A stretch of 64,000 bases of DNA from Roseivirga thermotolerans. Lineage in GTDB: Bacteria > Bacteroidota > Bacteroidia > Cytophagales > Cyclobacteriaceae. Shown here piece after piece: positions 26,890 to 34,579 of the stretch (positions within the stretch are counted from its first letter, which is position 1; every line of letters begins with the position of its first letter). Under the pieces are notes generated by a model. That model had not been told where the DNA came from and did not search any database. It worked only from the letters and a program-made list of their open reading frames with translations. The position numbers were made by a program, and so were the translations under genes. Where the stretch lies: NCBI RefSeq assembly GCF_014653175.1, contig NZ_BNAG01000003.1, forward strand, positions 434,001-498,000. Reading direction: 5' to 3'.

Positions 26890-27902
26890 TGCCTTCCTCT
26901 GATATCAAAATCCTGGCCATCGAATCATCTTGTGACGAGACATCTGCGGCTGTTGCAGTCAACGGCAAAGTACTTAATAATATAGTCGCAACACAATCTG
27001 TACACGAAAATTATGGTGGTGTTGTGCCTGAGCTGGCCAGCCGTGCCCATCAGCAAAACATTGTGCCAGTTGTAGACCAGGCGCTCAAAAATGCTGCCAT
27101 AAGTAGAGAAGAGCTTACGGCTGTGGCTTTTACCCGCGGACCAGGGCTTATGGGAGCCTTACTGGTGGGAACTTCTTTTGCCAAAGGCCTTGCTCTGGCA
27201 CTGGATATTCCGCTTATAGAGGTAAATCATATGCAAGCACATATACTTGCTCATTTTATCGATGATCCTAAGCCTAAGTTTCCATTTCTCTGTTTAACGG
27301 TGAGTGGAGGACATACACAAATAGTGTTGGTAAAGGACTACAATCTTATGGAGGTTGTGGGCGAAACTCAAGATGATGCCGTTGGAGAGGCTTTCGATAA
27401 GGTGGCCAAGATGCTCGGTCTGGGCTATCCTGGCGGGCCAAAAGTCGATCAGTTGGCGCAGAAAGGGAATCCTAAGGCATTTCAGTTTCCTGAAACCGAA
27501 ATGCCGGGTCTGGACTATTCATTTAGTGGTATAAAAACGGCTGTGCTTTACTTCTTGAGAGACCAGCTAAAGCAAAACGAAGGTTTTATTGAGGAAAATA
27601 AGGCCGATTTAGCAGCTAGCATTCAGAAAACATTGGTGGCTATGCTCTTGCAAAAACTGAGAAAAGCCGCCAGACAATATGGAATTCATCAGATAGCCAT
27701 AGCCGGAGGCGTATCCGCCAACTCTGGCCTGAGGAATGGCTTGGAGCAAATGGCCGGTAAAGAAGGGTGGGAGGTGTATATTCCTGCTTTTGAGTATTGC
27801 ACTGATAATGCCGGAATGATAGCTATGGCTGGACATTACAAGTTCCTGGCCAATGAGTTTGTCGACCAAGGTGTTAGTGCTTTACCGCGAATGAAGTTCT
27901 GA
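26889..27902 (+). CDS. tsaD: tRNA N6-adenosine threonylcarbamoyltransferase
   Basis: 337 residues, the usual length. The N-terminus has LAIESSCDETSAAV; metal ligands are in NHMQAHI (HxxxH), and nucleotide-binding motifs include LTVSGGHTQIVL, DDAVGEAFDKVAKMLGL, SFSGIKTAV and AIAGGVSANSGLR. It joins threonylcarbamoyl-AMP to A37 of ANN-decoding tRNAs together with TsaB and TsaE. The gene starts back to back with tamB, with the start codons touching. Confidence 0.98.
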   Translation: MPSSDIKILAIESSCDETSAAVAVNGKVLNNIVATQSVHENYGGVVPELASRAHQQNIVPVVDQALKNAAISREELTAVAFTRGPGLMGALLVGTSFAKGLALALDIPLIEVNHMQAHILAHFIDDPKPKFPFLCLTVSGGHTQIVLVKDYNLMEVVGETQDDAVGEAFDKVAKMLGLGYPGGPKVDQLAQKGNPKAFQFPETEMPGLDYSFSGIKTAVLYFLRDQLKQNEGFIEENKADLAASIQKTLVAMLLQKLRKAARQYGIHQIAIAGGVSANSGLRNGLEQMAGKEGWEVYIPAFEYCTDNAGMIAMAGHYKFLANEFVDQGVSALPRMKF

Positions 27903-28008
27903 TAGGCGTTTTATCAACCCGAGTTTGGATGATCCAGAGAAGGGTTCGTTTTAGTTTTTACAGTAGTCTATTGCTTGGTTAGGCCAGAATATTGATAAGT
28001 GTTGAATC

Positions 28009-28416
28009 ATGAAGAATATTTTCAAACCCGGAGATATCAAAACACACACATACACAGTGAAGCCATCCGATGTGGCCGGTTTTGAATCGGGCGTAGTACA
28101 TCCGGTTTGCTCTACTTTTGCTCTAGCCAGAGAAATGGAGTGGGTGGGTAGACTTTTTGTACTGGAGTTAAAAGAGGAAGATGAAGAAGGTATTGGTACG
28201 ATGGTACACATTGAGCACAAAAGTCCGGCTCTTGTAGGGAACCAATTGACCCTTCAGGCAACTATCCATAAATTAGAAAAGAATGAATTGCTCTGTGGTG
28301 TTGTGGTAAAGTGTGGTGACAGAGTAATTGCCGAGGGGAGTACCGGACAAAAAGTACTGCCAAAACAAAAGATAAATAAGATTTTCAGTAGTTTAGAAGA
28401 GCATGGCAAAAGATAA
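28009..28416 (+). CDS. Hotdog-fold thioesterase family protein (FlK-like)
   Basis: 135 residues. The motifs [39 protein letters not shown] and [13 protein letters not shown] match the single-hotdog FlK-like thioesterase family, where Thr/Ser, Glu and His near these places form the active site. It probably hydrolyses a small acyl-CoA; the true substrate is unknown. It overlaps the smpB start by 14 bases, so the two are likely translated together. Confidence 0.85.
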   Translation: MKNIFKPGDIKTHTYTVKPSDVAGFESGVVHPVCSTFALAREMEWVGRLFVLELKEEDEEGIGTMVHIEHKSPALVGNQLTLQATIHKLEKNELLCGVVVKCGDRVIAEGSTGQKVLPKQKINKIFSSLEEHGKR

Positions 28417-28870
28417 GAACAGGTTTTCGAACAGTATTAATATAAAAAACAGGAGAGCCAGTTTTGAATATGAACTGATTGATAAATATGTGGCCGGAAT
28501 GCAACTGATGGGCACGGAAATAAAATCGATCAGAGAGGGAAAGGCAACACTTAGCGATGCCTACTGCTATTTTAAAAAGGGAGAATTGTGGGTAAAGCAG
28601 ATGCACATTTCGCCTTATGCCCAAGGGTCTCATTATAACCACGACCAAACCCGTGAGAGAAAACTGTTGCTCAATAAACGGGAGTTGGAAAAGCTACTTT
28701 CTAAAACGGAAGAGAAAGGGATGTCTATTGTGCCCACCCGACTTTTTATTAGTGAGAGGGGTTTTGCCAAATTAGAAATAGCCTTGGCCAAAGGTAAAAA
28801 ATTGCACGACAAGCGTGACTCCATTAAGGAGCGCGATGTGAAACGAGATTTACAACGAATGAAATTCTGA
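28403..28870 (+). CDS. smpB: SsrA-binding protein
   Basis: 155 residues with the SmpB beta-barrel signature: [56 protein letters not shown] and the basic tail [17 protein letters not shown]. It delivers tmRNA to stalled ribosomes. It overlaps the thioesterase gene upstream and shares one base with the NlpC/P60 gene downstream (TGATG), which points to one operon. Confidence 0.98.
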   Translation: MAKDKNRFSNSINIKNRRASFEYELIDKYVAGMQLMGTEIKSIREGKATLSDAYCYFKKGELWVKQMHISPYAQGSHYNHDQTRERKLLLNKRELEKLLSKTEEKGMSIVPTRLFISERGFAKLEIALAKGKKLHDKRDSIKERDVKRDLQRMKF

Positions 28871-29655
28871 TGGAAGCATTAGGTTATGGTGTTACCCGGT
28901 TGAGTATGGTGCCTGTAAGGGGTGAGCCGGCAGATGCTGCTGAATTGACCTCTCAGTTGCTTTTTGGTGAGCACTATACCGTGTTGGAAGAATCGGAAGA
29001 CCGCAAATGGCTTAAAGTGGTCAATGCCTTTGATAGTTATGAAGGGTGGATTGACAGAAAGCAGCATCATTCGATTTCCAAAGAATATTACCGTCAGATT
29101 AGTGAAACAGAATACAAGATATGCACCGATCTGGTTGCCAAGATTTTGTTCAAACAGCAAATCAATCATATCGTAGCAGGCTCCATTCTACCCCTTTTGA
29201 ATAATCCTATATTTAAGGAAGAAGAAAATGTGGCGTTCAACGGTACAGCCAAAAGTATGCACCAAAAGTGGGGAGTAGCCACTTTGCTCAACCATGCGGA
29301 AAAATATTTAAACAGTCCTTATTTATGGGGAGGAAGGAGTCCGTTTGGTATAGACTGTTCCGGCTTTACTCAAGTGGTATTCAGAACAGCCGGTTACACC
29401 TTGCCGCGCGACTCTTCTCAACAGATAGCAAAGGGTAAGGAGGTAGATTTTGCCGATAGAAAAGCGGGCGATTTAGCCTTTTTCACGAATAGCAACGGTA
29501 AAATGAACCATGTAGGTTTACTTACCGAACCGGATAGAATCATTCACGCATCAGGAAAGGTTCGCATCGATGTATTCGACCAAAAGGGAATTAAAAACTT
29601 AGAACAAAATACTTATACACATCATTTCTTTAAGTTAAAACGGATTATAACCTAG
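28870..29655 (+). CDS. C40 family peptidase (SH3 + NlpC/P60)
   Basis: 261 residues. The first part (about 1-65) is SH3-like (VPVRGEPADAAELTSQLLFGE, then WLKVVNAFDSYEGWID). The C-terminal NlpC/P60 domain has the catalytic Cys in FGIDCSGFTQ, the His in NHVGLL and a third polar residue in IIHASG. Such enzymes cut gamma-D-Glu-diaminopimelate links in cell-wall peptides. There is no evident signal peptide, so it may recycle muropeptides in the cytoplasm or be exported by another route. It shares a base with smpB and is followed two bases later by the HNH gene. Confidence 0.92.
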   Translation: MEALGYGVTRLSMVPVRGEPADAAELTSQLLFGEHYTVLEESEDRKWLKVVNAFDSYEGWIDRKQHHSISKEYYRQISETEYKICTDLVAKILFKQQINHIVAGSILPLLNNPIFKEEENVAFNGTAKSMHQKWGVATLLNHAEKYLNSPYLWGGRSPFGIDCSGFTQVVFRTAGYTLPRDSSQQIAKGKEVDFADRKAGDLAFFTNSNGKMNHVGLLTEPDRIIHASGKVRIDVFDQKGIKNLEQNTYTHHFFKLKRIIT

Positions 29656-29656
29656 T

Positions 29657-30154
29657 ATGAGGAGAGTATTGGTATTGAATCAGGACTATTCGCCACTCTC
29701 AGTCTGTTCGGCCGAACGGGCGTTCCTGCTTCTTTACCTGGAAAAAGCCGAGTTGGTTCATGATGCTCCCGGACATAAGTTTCGCAGTGTCAATGCCGAT
29801 TTTCCCATGCCATCTGTCATCCGTTTACAACGTTATATCTTTATGCCCTACAAAGGGGTGTTGCTCAACAGGCAGAATATATTTAAGCGCGATGGTCAAC
29901 AGTGTCAGTATTGTGGAAGGAGCAAAGACCTTACGCTAGACCATGTGCTGCCCAAGTCTAGAGGAGGGAAGTCATCTTGGAGTAATTTGGTAACGGCATG
30001 CCAGCGTTGCAATTCGGTTAAAGGTGATAAGACCCCGGAAGAGGCCGGAATGCCCCTTTTTCAAAAGCCATTTAAGCCCTCCTATGTTATGTTTGTGCGC
30101 AACTTCAGTGGCTTCACTTCAGAGGAGTGGCTAAAGTATCTTGGGGTGAATTGA
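29657..30154 (+). CDS. HNH endonuclease family protein
   Basis: 165 residues. The N-terminal half (VLVLNQDYSPLSVCSAERAFLLL) is the conserved segment of a widespread Bacteroidota and cyanobacterial HNH family. The HNH core has zinc knuckles CQYCG and CQRCN flanking LDHVLPKSRGGKSSWSNLV. The DNA or RNA target is unknown. It closes the thioesterase-smpB-peptidase operon before a perfect hairpin. Confidence 0.92.
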   Translation: MRRVLVLNQDYSPLSVCSAERAFLLLYLEKAELVHDAPGHKFRSVNADFPMPSVIRLQRYIFMPYKGVLLNRQNIFKRDGQQCQYCGRSKDLTLDHVLPKSRGGKSSWSNLVTACQRCNSVKGDKTPEEAGMPLFQKPFKPSYVMFVRNFSGFTSEEWLKYLGVN

Positions 30155-30222
30155 TCGTGAAAGCTTTTATCTAGAGATGCAAAACTGCATGATTTCCATT
30201 GAAGTGTATCGTTTCAAAATGC

Positions 30223-30256
30223 GAAGCTCTTTAATAAATACATATTAAAGAGCTTC
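30223..30256. terminator. Bidirectional hairpin between HNH and M20 genes
   Basis: GAAGCTCTTTAATA, six-base loop AATACA, TATTAAAGAGCTTC form a perfect 14-bp stem between two convergent genes. The AU-rich inner stem and lack of a long U-run make it a weaker but plausible two-way terminator. Confidence 0.65.
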
Positions 30257-30279
30257 ACGGCTTCAGACGATATAAAATC

Positions 30280-31872
30280 TTAATCCTTTTTTTGAATGGT
30301 AGGGTATGTTACCCCCAGTTGTTCGAGATAAGTATTGAATTGCTTTTCGTCATAGTAAAACTTTTCCAGTTGGGGTCTAAATTCATCCATGATTTTCTTG
30401 TTCAGATAAACAGGCGGAAGATCATCGGCCCCAATCATGGGTTTGTATTGAGTTTCTTTGCTTTGCACGTTGTTGAAGTAATCCCAGGCCTGATCGACCA
30501 GCTCCGGATTTAGCAGAAAGTCAATAATGGTCATGGCCTCTACCTTTGCTCCGGCAGTTGCTCCTTTGTGTGCAATCGGAGTGGCCATTGCTATGGCATT
30601 GCTCCAGTGGTGTCCTTGTAGGCCGGGAATATTAGAAGGAAAGCGAAGTGTTACGGTAGGTACTTTCCAGCTTACATCGCCAATATCGTCTGAGCCACCG
30701 CTTACGGGAGACTTTACCGGAAGCCCCAAATCAGACAACGTAGTGCTTAGGCCTCGCGGGTTTGAGCCAACCTCTCGCTGTACGGCTCTGGCCAGCGTTT
30801 GGTCTTTTTCGTCCCATACAGGAAGTCCCACCTGCTTAATGTTTTCGTACATGGTTTCGGCTATTACTTTGTTGAAGTGTCTAGGCCAGGCTGTTCCCAA
30901 GATTCTGGAGCTCATCTCGGTGTCGGTCATCAGTGCAGCTCCTTTGGCAATGTTGTTGGCGGCTTCATACATTTCCATAATACCTTCGTAGGTCACATCG
31001 CGAAAGTAGTACCAGATGGATGCTTTCGAGGGTACTACATTGGGCTGATCACCTCCATCGGTTATAATGGAGTGGGATCGTTTTAGAGGGTGTAAGTGCT
31101 CACGTTTGTAATTCCAACCTACATTCATTAATTCTACAGCATCGAGGGCCGATCGGCCTCTCCATGGTGCACCGGCTCCATGAGCGGCTTCTCCCTCAAA
31201 AGTATATTCTACTGAAATAAGTCCTGTACCAGAGGCTTGTCCGTAAGAAACGGAAAGGTTGCTGCTCACATGAGTGAATATGCACAGGTCGATGTTATCG
31301 AAGAGACCATCGCGGGTATACCAGGCTTTTGCGGCTACGAGTTCTTCGGCAATTCCTGGCCACAACACTAATGTTCCTCCAATATTTTCACGTTCCATAA
31401 CCTGTTTTACAGCCAGAGCAGCAGTAATATTGAGAGGAATACCTGCATTGTGCCCTTCACCATGGCCGGGAGCTCCTTCTACCATGGGTTTGTGATAGGC
31501 CACGCCAGGGTATTGAGAGGCTTTGGGAATACAGTCTACATCGCTACCAAGAGCTATGGTAGGGCCTTCCCCGTTGCTCCATGTGGCAAACCAGGCCGTA
31601 GGGATTCCTGAAACTGACTCCACAATTTCAAACCCATTTTCTTTAAGAATACCGGTCAGATATCGGGACGATTCGAACTCCTGAAAGCCCAATTCAGCAA
31701 AGCTGAAGATTTTATCGATCATGACCTGGGTTTGTTTATGGTTTTGTTCTACCAACTGGGCCACTTCGTTTTTTAGTTTACTAATTTGCTTTGGGCTATA
31801 TTTCTTTTGGCCAAAGGCTAGTACACTGTAGCAGGTTAGGGCTAGAAGGAGGGTGTATTTTCTTACAGACAT
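30280..31872 (-). CDS. Exported M20-family amidohydrolase (AbgB-like)
   Basis: 530 residues with a signal peptide (MSVRKYTLLLALTCYSVLAFG). The metallopeptidase core shows GSDVDCIPKASQ, GHGEGHNAGIPL and LWPGIAEELV, corresponding to the di-zinc ligand regions of M20 hydrolases. The inserted dimerisation domain holds AAHGAGAPWRGRSALDAVELMNVG. The C-terminal part has GGSDDIGDVSWKVPT. The closest functional analogue is the p-aminobenzoyl-glutamate hydrolase subunit B group, which splits amide bonds in N-acyl amino acids. A periplasmic role is expected. A perfect 14-bp palindrome lies just upstream of the start. Confidence 0.9.
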   Translation of the reverse strand: MSVRKYTLLLALTCYSVLAFGQKKYSPKQISKLKNEVAQLVEQNHKQTQVMIDKIFSFAELGFQEFESSRYLTGILKENGFEIVESVSGIPTAWFATWSNGEGPTIALGSDVDCIPKASQYPGVAYHKPMVEGAPGHGEGHNAGIPLNITAALAVKQVMERENIGGTLVLWPGIAEELVAAKAWYTRDGLFDNIDLCIFTHVSSNLSVSYGQASGTGLISVEYTFEGEAAHGAGAPWRGRSALDAVELMNVGWNYKREHLHPLKRSHSIITDGGDQPNVVPSKASIWYYFRDVTYEGIMEMYEAANNIAKGAALMTDTEMSSRILGTAWPRHFNKVIAETMYENIKQVGLPVWDEKDQTLARAVQREVGSNPRGLSTTLSDLGLPVKSPVSGGSDDIGDVSWKVPTVTLRFPSNIPGLQGHHWSNAIAMATPIAHKGATAGAKVEAMTIIDFLLNPELVDQAWDYFNNVQSKETQYKPMIGADDLPPVYLNKKIMDEFRPQLEKFYYDEKQFNTYLEQLGVTYPTIQKKD

Positions 31873-31882
31873 TTTTTGTTGT

Positions 31883-31896
31883 GGTTGATATCAACC
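31883..31896. promoter_or_regulatory. Perfect 14-bp palindrome upstream of M20 gene
   Basis: GGTTGATATCAACC is fully self-complementary and ends 11 bases before the M20 start codon, a place fit for an operator or a translation-blocking stem. Confidence 0.4.
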
Positions 31897-31940
31897 AAAA
31901 TAAGAAAAAAACACTTGTTAAGTTATTGGAATGTGTTGGA

Positions 31941-31973
31941 GGGTTGTTCGGCTCATTTTTAACCGAACAACCC
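31941..31973 (-). terminator. 11-bp hairpin after the DUF4139 gene
   Basis: GGGTTGTTCGG, 11-base loop, CCGAACAACCC forms a perfect stem five bases beyond the stop of the DUF4139 gene. No U-tract follows on the minus strand, so termination efficiency is uncertain. Confidence 0.6.
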
Positions 31974-31978
31974 ATTAA

Positions 31979-33853
31979 TCAAAGATCGGTACTGAGCTTA
32001 ATGTGACTTGGGCAGTCTATTTCGTAGGCAAATTCTATCTCGCGCTTTTCGCCCGGTTGAAGAGTGATCTTCCAACTTACCAAGCCTGTTTTTTCATTGT
32101 AAATTCCATCGGTTAAATTGGTAATTCTCACTTTTACTGAGCTTAGGGCAGAAAGCGGAATTTGATCGTAAATGCTAATCGAAACTATGCTTTGCTTAGT
32201 GTTAACCACTGTAATGAGATATTTTCTTTCTTCCCGCTTTCTATTTCCAAAGAGCTTGTGTTTTTCGAACTGCTTGAGACGCTGCCTGTTCACAATAATT
32301 CCTTCGTCTTTGCCGAGCGAAAGAGACAGGGTGTCAGAGCCAAGGTTGGTGTCAATAATGGATTTGCCAACAAAGCTGTTTTCAAAGTATAGATTTGATT
32401 CACCATCCAGCAGTTTAAGGTCTTGCCAATTGGCTACTTGGGCCACCAAATAGGCGTTGGCTCTTATTTTGGGGCTGGTAGAGTAGAGGTACTCTGCATC
32501 TATTTCTTTGGTTTGTATTTCTACAGTTTCAGGAATACCTGAAGTAGGTATATCGTATGGAAGTTCTATATCGTAAGCAAAGGTTGTTTCATAATTGATG
32601 ACATTGATAGGTATGGGGTCCGATTTTTTAGTTAAACTGGAAGCGCCTCTCACTCTTATTCCTGCCACATTACCCTGAAGAGCCGCAGATGCTCCTGTTT
32701 TCATTTGTTTTTGTTCTGCCGCATAGCCAGTCACAACCACTTCATTAAGGCTTAATTCTTCCGGGTCCAACAGTATCTTAATTGGTGAATCGGATATTTG
32801 TACCTCACGGGTAGTAAAGCCCAAAAGCCTAACTATTAGAGTTGAGGAGCCGTTGGGTACCTGGAGCGAGAAGAAGCCGTTGCTGTCGGTTGTGGTTCCA
32901 ATGGTTGTGCCCTTTACCATTACCAGAGCTTGAGGTAATGGGAGCCCGTCAGAAGCATCGAATACCTGGCCGGTTATGTCTCCGTTTGCCAAGCCTGATG
33001 GCACATGGTTTTGTCCACCAATGTAATAGGGAAAGAGTTGCGGAGCAGTTCCTGTAGACGCTATATCGCCTGAGCTCAGGGTAAGTTTAACGTTCTTCCA
33101 GTCTACGCCACTATTCTGAAATACCTTGGCTTTGTAGGTGATTTGGAGTGGGGAGTTTACACTTTTGGCTCGAATGTCATAAGAGGGTATCCAACCAGCC
33201 TCAAGTGTCGAATAGCTTATGGAAAGCCATGTTTTTTGAGCTTTTTCAGATTTAATGGTGAGTAGAATTTTGGAGGTAGGGCGCTCCTTAGTGCCACTAT
33301 TTGCAGCTATTTGGTTGGTAATTGATTCCACTTCTCCGGTTAGGTTTTCAATGGCTTTTTGGGTTGAAAATATATGTTGGGCATTGGTTTTAAGTTTGGT
33401 TGAGAAGTATTCTATAGCGCTCTGATAGTCCCGGCCCGAGATGCCTTGACTACCAATGACTTTGGTGTTCTTGTTGAGGATTTCCGCTTCGTTTTTAAGT
33501 ATTGCCAGTTGCATGTTAAGTACTTCTATAGAGTCGGACAGGCGGTGTCTTTTCTTCCATAAATTTTCTATTGCCTCAGGTGTCTTTTTGTCGAGAAAGT
33601 CCATTTCATGCCTCACTGAAAGTATGGTTATGCCTTCGGCTGATATCTGGATGGTGCTTGGGTCTAATTGTCCGCTCAATTGAGTGAGTTCAATTTTTTG
33701 CGTGCCTTTTACGAGGTTAACCTGAGCTTTTCTGTAAATCTCTGCTCCCTGAGTAAATACCTTAACCGACTCAATAGTGGAGGTTATTTGGGTTTGTGCC
33801 TGAACGGAGCAAGCCAATAGGCCCATGAGGGTTAAAAATGCAATGTGTCTCAT
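31979..33853 (-). CDS. DUF4139 (MuiA-like) protein with inserted CarboxypepD_reg and SusC-like signature segment
   Basis: 624 residues with a signal peptide ending SVQAQ. The N-terminal DUF4140 part (SVKVFTQGAEIYRKAQVNL) and a coiled coil (about 90-185) lead into the first half of DUF4139 (ISYSTLEAGWIPSYDIRAK, VDWKNVKLTLSSGD). A CarboxypepD_reg-like domain (about 290-370, ITGQVFDASDGLPLPQALVMVKG) follows, then EVVVTGYA and LQGNVAGIRVRGASSL, which copy the start of a SusC plug domain. After this the DUF4139 strands resume (FAYDIELPYDIPTSG, YLITVVNTKQSIV, ITNLTDGIYNEKTGLVSWKITL). No barrel is present, so it cannot be a transporter. The function of MuiA-like proteins is poorly known; an envelope role is likely. 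Confidence 0.88.
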   Translation of the reverse strand: MRHIAFLTLMGLLACSVQAQTQITSTIESVKVFTQGAEIYRKAQVNLVKGTQKIELTQLSGQLDPSTIQISAEGITILSVRHEMDFLDKKTPEAIENLWKKRHRLSDSIEVLNMQLAILKNEAEILNKNTKVIGSQGISGRDYQSAIEYFSTKLKTNAQHIFSTQKAIENLTGEVESITNQIAANSGTKERPTSKILLTIKSEKAQKTWLSISYSTLEAGWIPSYDIRAKSVNSPLQITYKAKVFQNSGVDWKNVKLTLSSGDIASTGTAPQLFPYYIGGQNHVPSGLANGDITGQVFDASDGLPLPQALVMVKGTTIGTTTDSNGFFSLQVPNGSSTLIVRLLGFTTREVQISDSPIKILLDPEELSLNEVVVTGYAAEQKQMKTGASAALQGNVAGIRVRGASSLTKKSDPIPINVINYETTFAYDIELPYDIPTSGIPETVEIQTKEIDAEYLYSTSPKIRANAYLVAQVANWQDLKLLDGESNLYFENSFVGKSIIDTNLGSDTLSLSLGKDEGIIVNRQRLKQFEKHKLFGNRKREERKYLITVVNTKQSIVSISIYDQIPLSALSSVKVRITNLTDGIYNEKTGLVSWKITLQPGEKREIEFAYEIDCPSHIKLSTDL

Positions 33854-33936
33854 AAATTTTGTCTTTAGTTAGGGGTTCCTGATAGTTGAGATGCACAAGC
33901 TTTAGTGTTTCCATAACTATCAGTAGAAAAAATATG

Positions 33937-33960
33937 AGACGGCCGTCTTACCGTTAAGAC
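33937..33960. promoter_or_regulatory. Two interlocked dyads upstream of the DUF4139 gene
   Basis: AGACGGCCGTCT (33937-33948) is a perfect palindrome, and GTCTTA-CCGT-TAAGAC (33945-33960) is a second dyad sharing the GTCT half-site. Three alternating copies of one half-site suggest cooperative binding of a regulator. It lies about 85 bases upstream of the DUF4139 start and 145 upstream of the plus-strand gene. Confidence 0.4.
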
Positions 33961-34105
33961 AATCTATTTGCCATATAACCCCTAATTGAGTCCGATTTTA
34001 TAATGTAAAATGCTGTCTGGCTTTTGATTTGGGCTGGTTTGGGAAAGCACTAAAGAATACCTTAACTTATGAGAAATTTATGTTCAACGCGAAAACACCA
34101 CAATT

Positions 34106-34414
34106 ATGGCGATTAAGCAAAGTTTAATAGAAAATAAGAGTTTTATACTTGAAAGCTTACCTACCCAGGAACTGAAAGATGAGTTTTTAAAGAGCCTGGA
34201 AAATGCTCCAGATAAGGTTGCCTCCCCAAGTGTAGAAGATCAGTTGAAAGAAGCCCAGGCCCCTGAGCATGTAGGAGAAGAGTTATATGATTCAATTAAA
34301 AAGGAGTTGGAGAACTACAAGCCTGCCGCCCCAATGTCTAAAGAAGATGAAAAGAAGGCCATTGAAGAAGAACTCAAGCATGTGTCTAAATCTGATGCCA
34401 GCGAGGAGAAGTAG
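34106..34414 (+). CDS. Small acidic/basic helical protein of unknown function
   Basis: 102 residues, almost entirely helix-forming and charged (LPTQELKDEFLKSLENAPDK split by loops, EELYDSIKKELENYKP, DEKKAIEEELKHVSK). No signal peptide, cysteine or membrane segment. Good coding character and a long frame between two regulatory-looking gaps support it. I do not recognise a family. It is followed by a structured element that probably ends transcription. Confidence 0.7.
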   Translation: MAIKQSLIENKSFILESLPTQELKDEFLKSLENAPDKVASPSVEDQLKEAQAPEHVGEELYDSIKKELENYKPAAPMSKEDEKKAIEEELKHVSKSDASEEK

Positions 34415-34496
34415 TTTGAGGTATTAAAGCTCTAAATTCCTGATTAGATTATTGGCTGTACCGGGTTTTAGTTATTGTGTACAGCATGGCTAGAAG

Positions 34497-34571
34497 AAGA
34501 CCTCTTAAAAGCATTGCTTGCCCCGAACCAAAGTATTGAGTAACCGGGCATGGATTTTTGAGAGGTCTTTT
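34497..34571. terminator. Long stem-loop between the 102-residue gene and hutI
   Basis: Arms AAGACCTCTTAAAA (34497-34510) and TTTTGAGAGGTCTT (34556-34569) pair at 13 of 14 positions, followed on the plus strand by a T run. The 45-base interior holds TGCCC and GGGCA, able to form a second stem. It lies between convergent genes, so a two-way terminator is most likely; the stacked stems are unusual for that. Confidence 0.55.
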
Positions 34572-34579
34572 CATTGGTG

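Noticed and set aside
34497-34571. Small SRP RNA or riboswitch
   Set aside because: The loop lacks the SRP GGAA tetraloop and asymmetric loop sequences, and it lies after, not before, genes on both strands.
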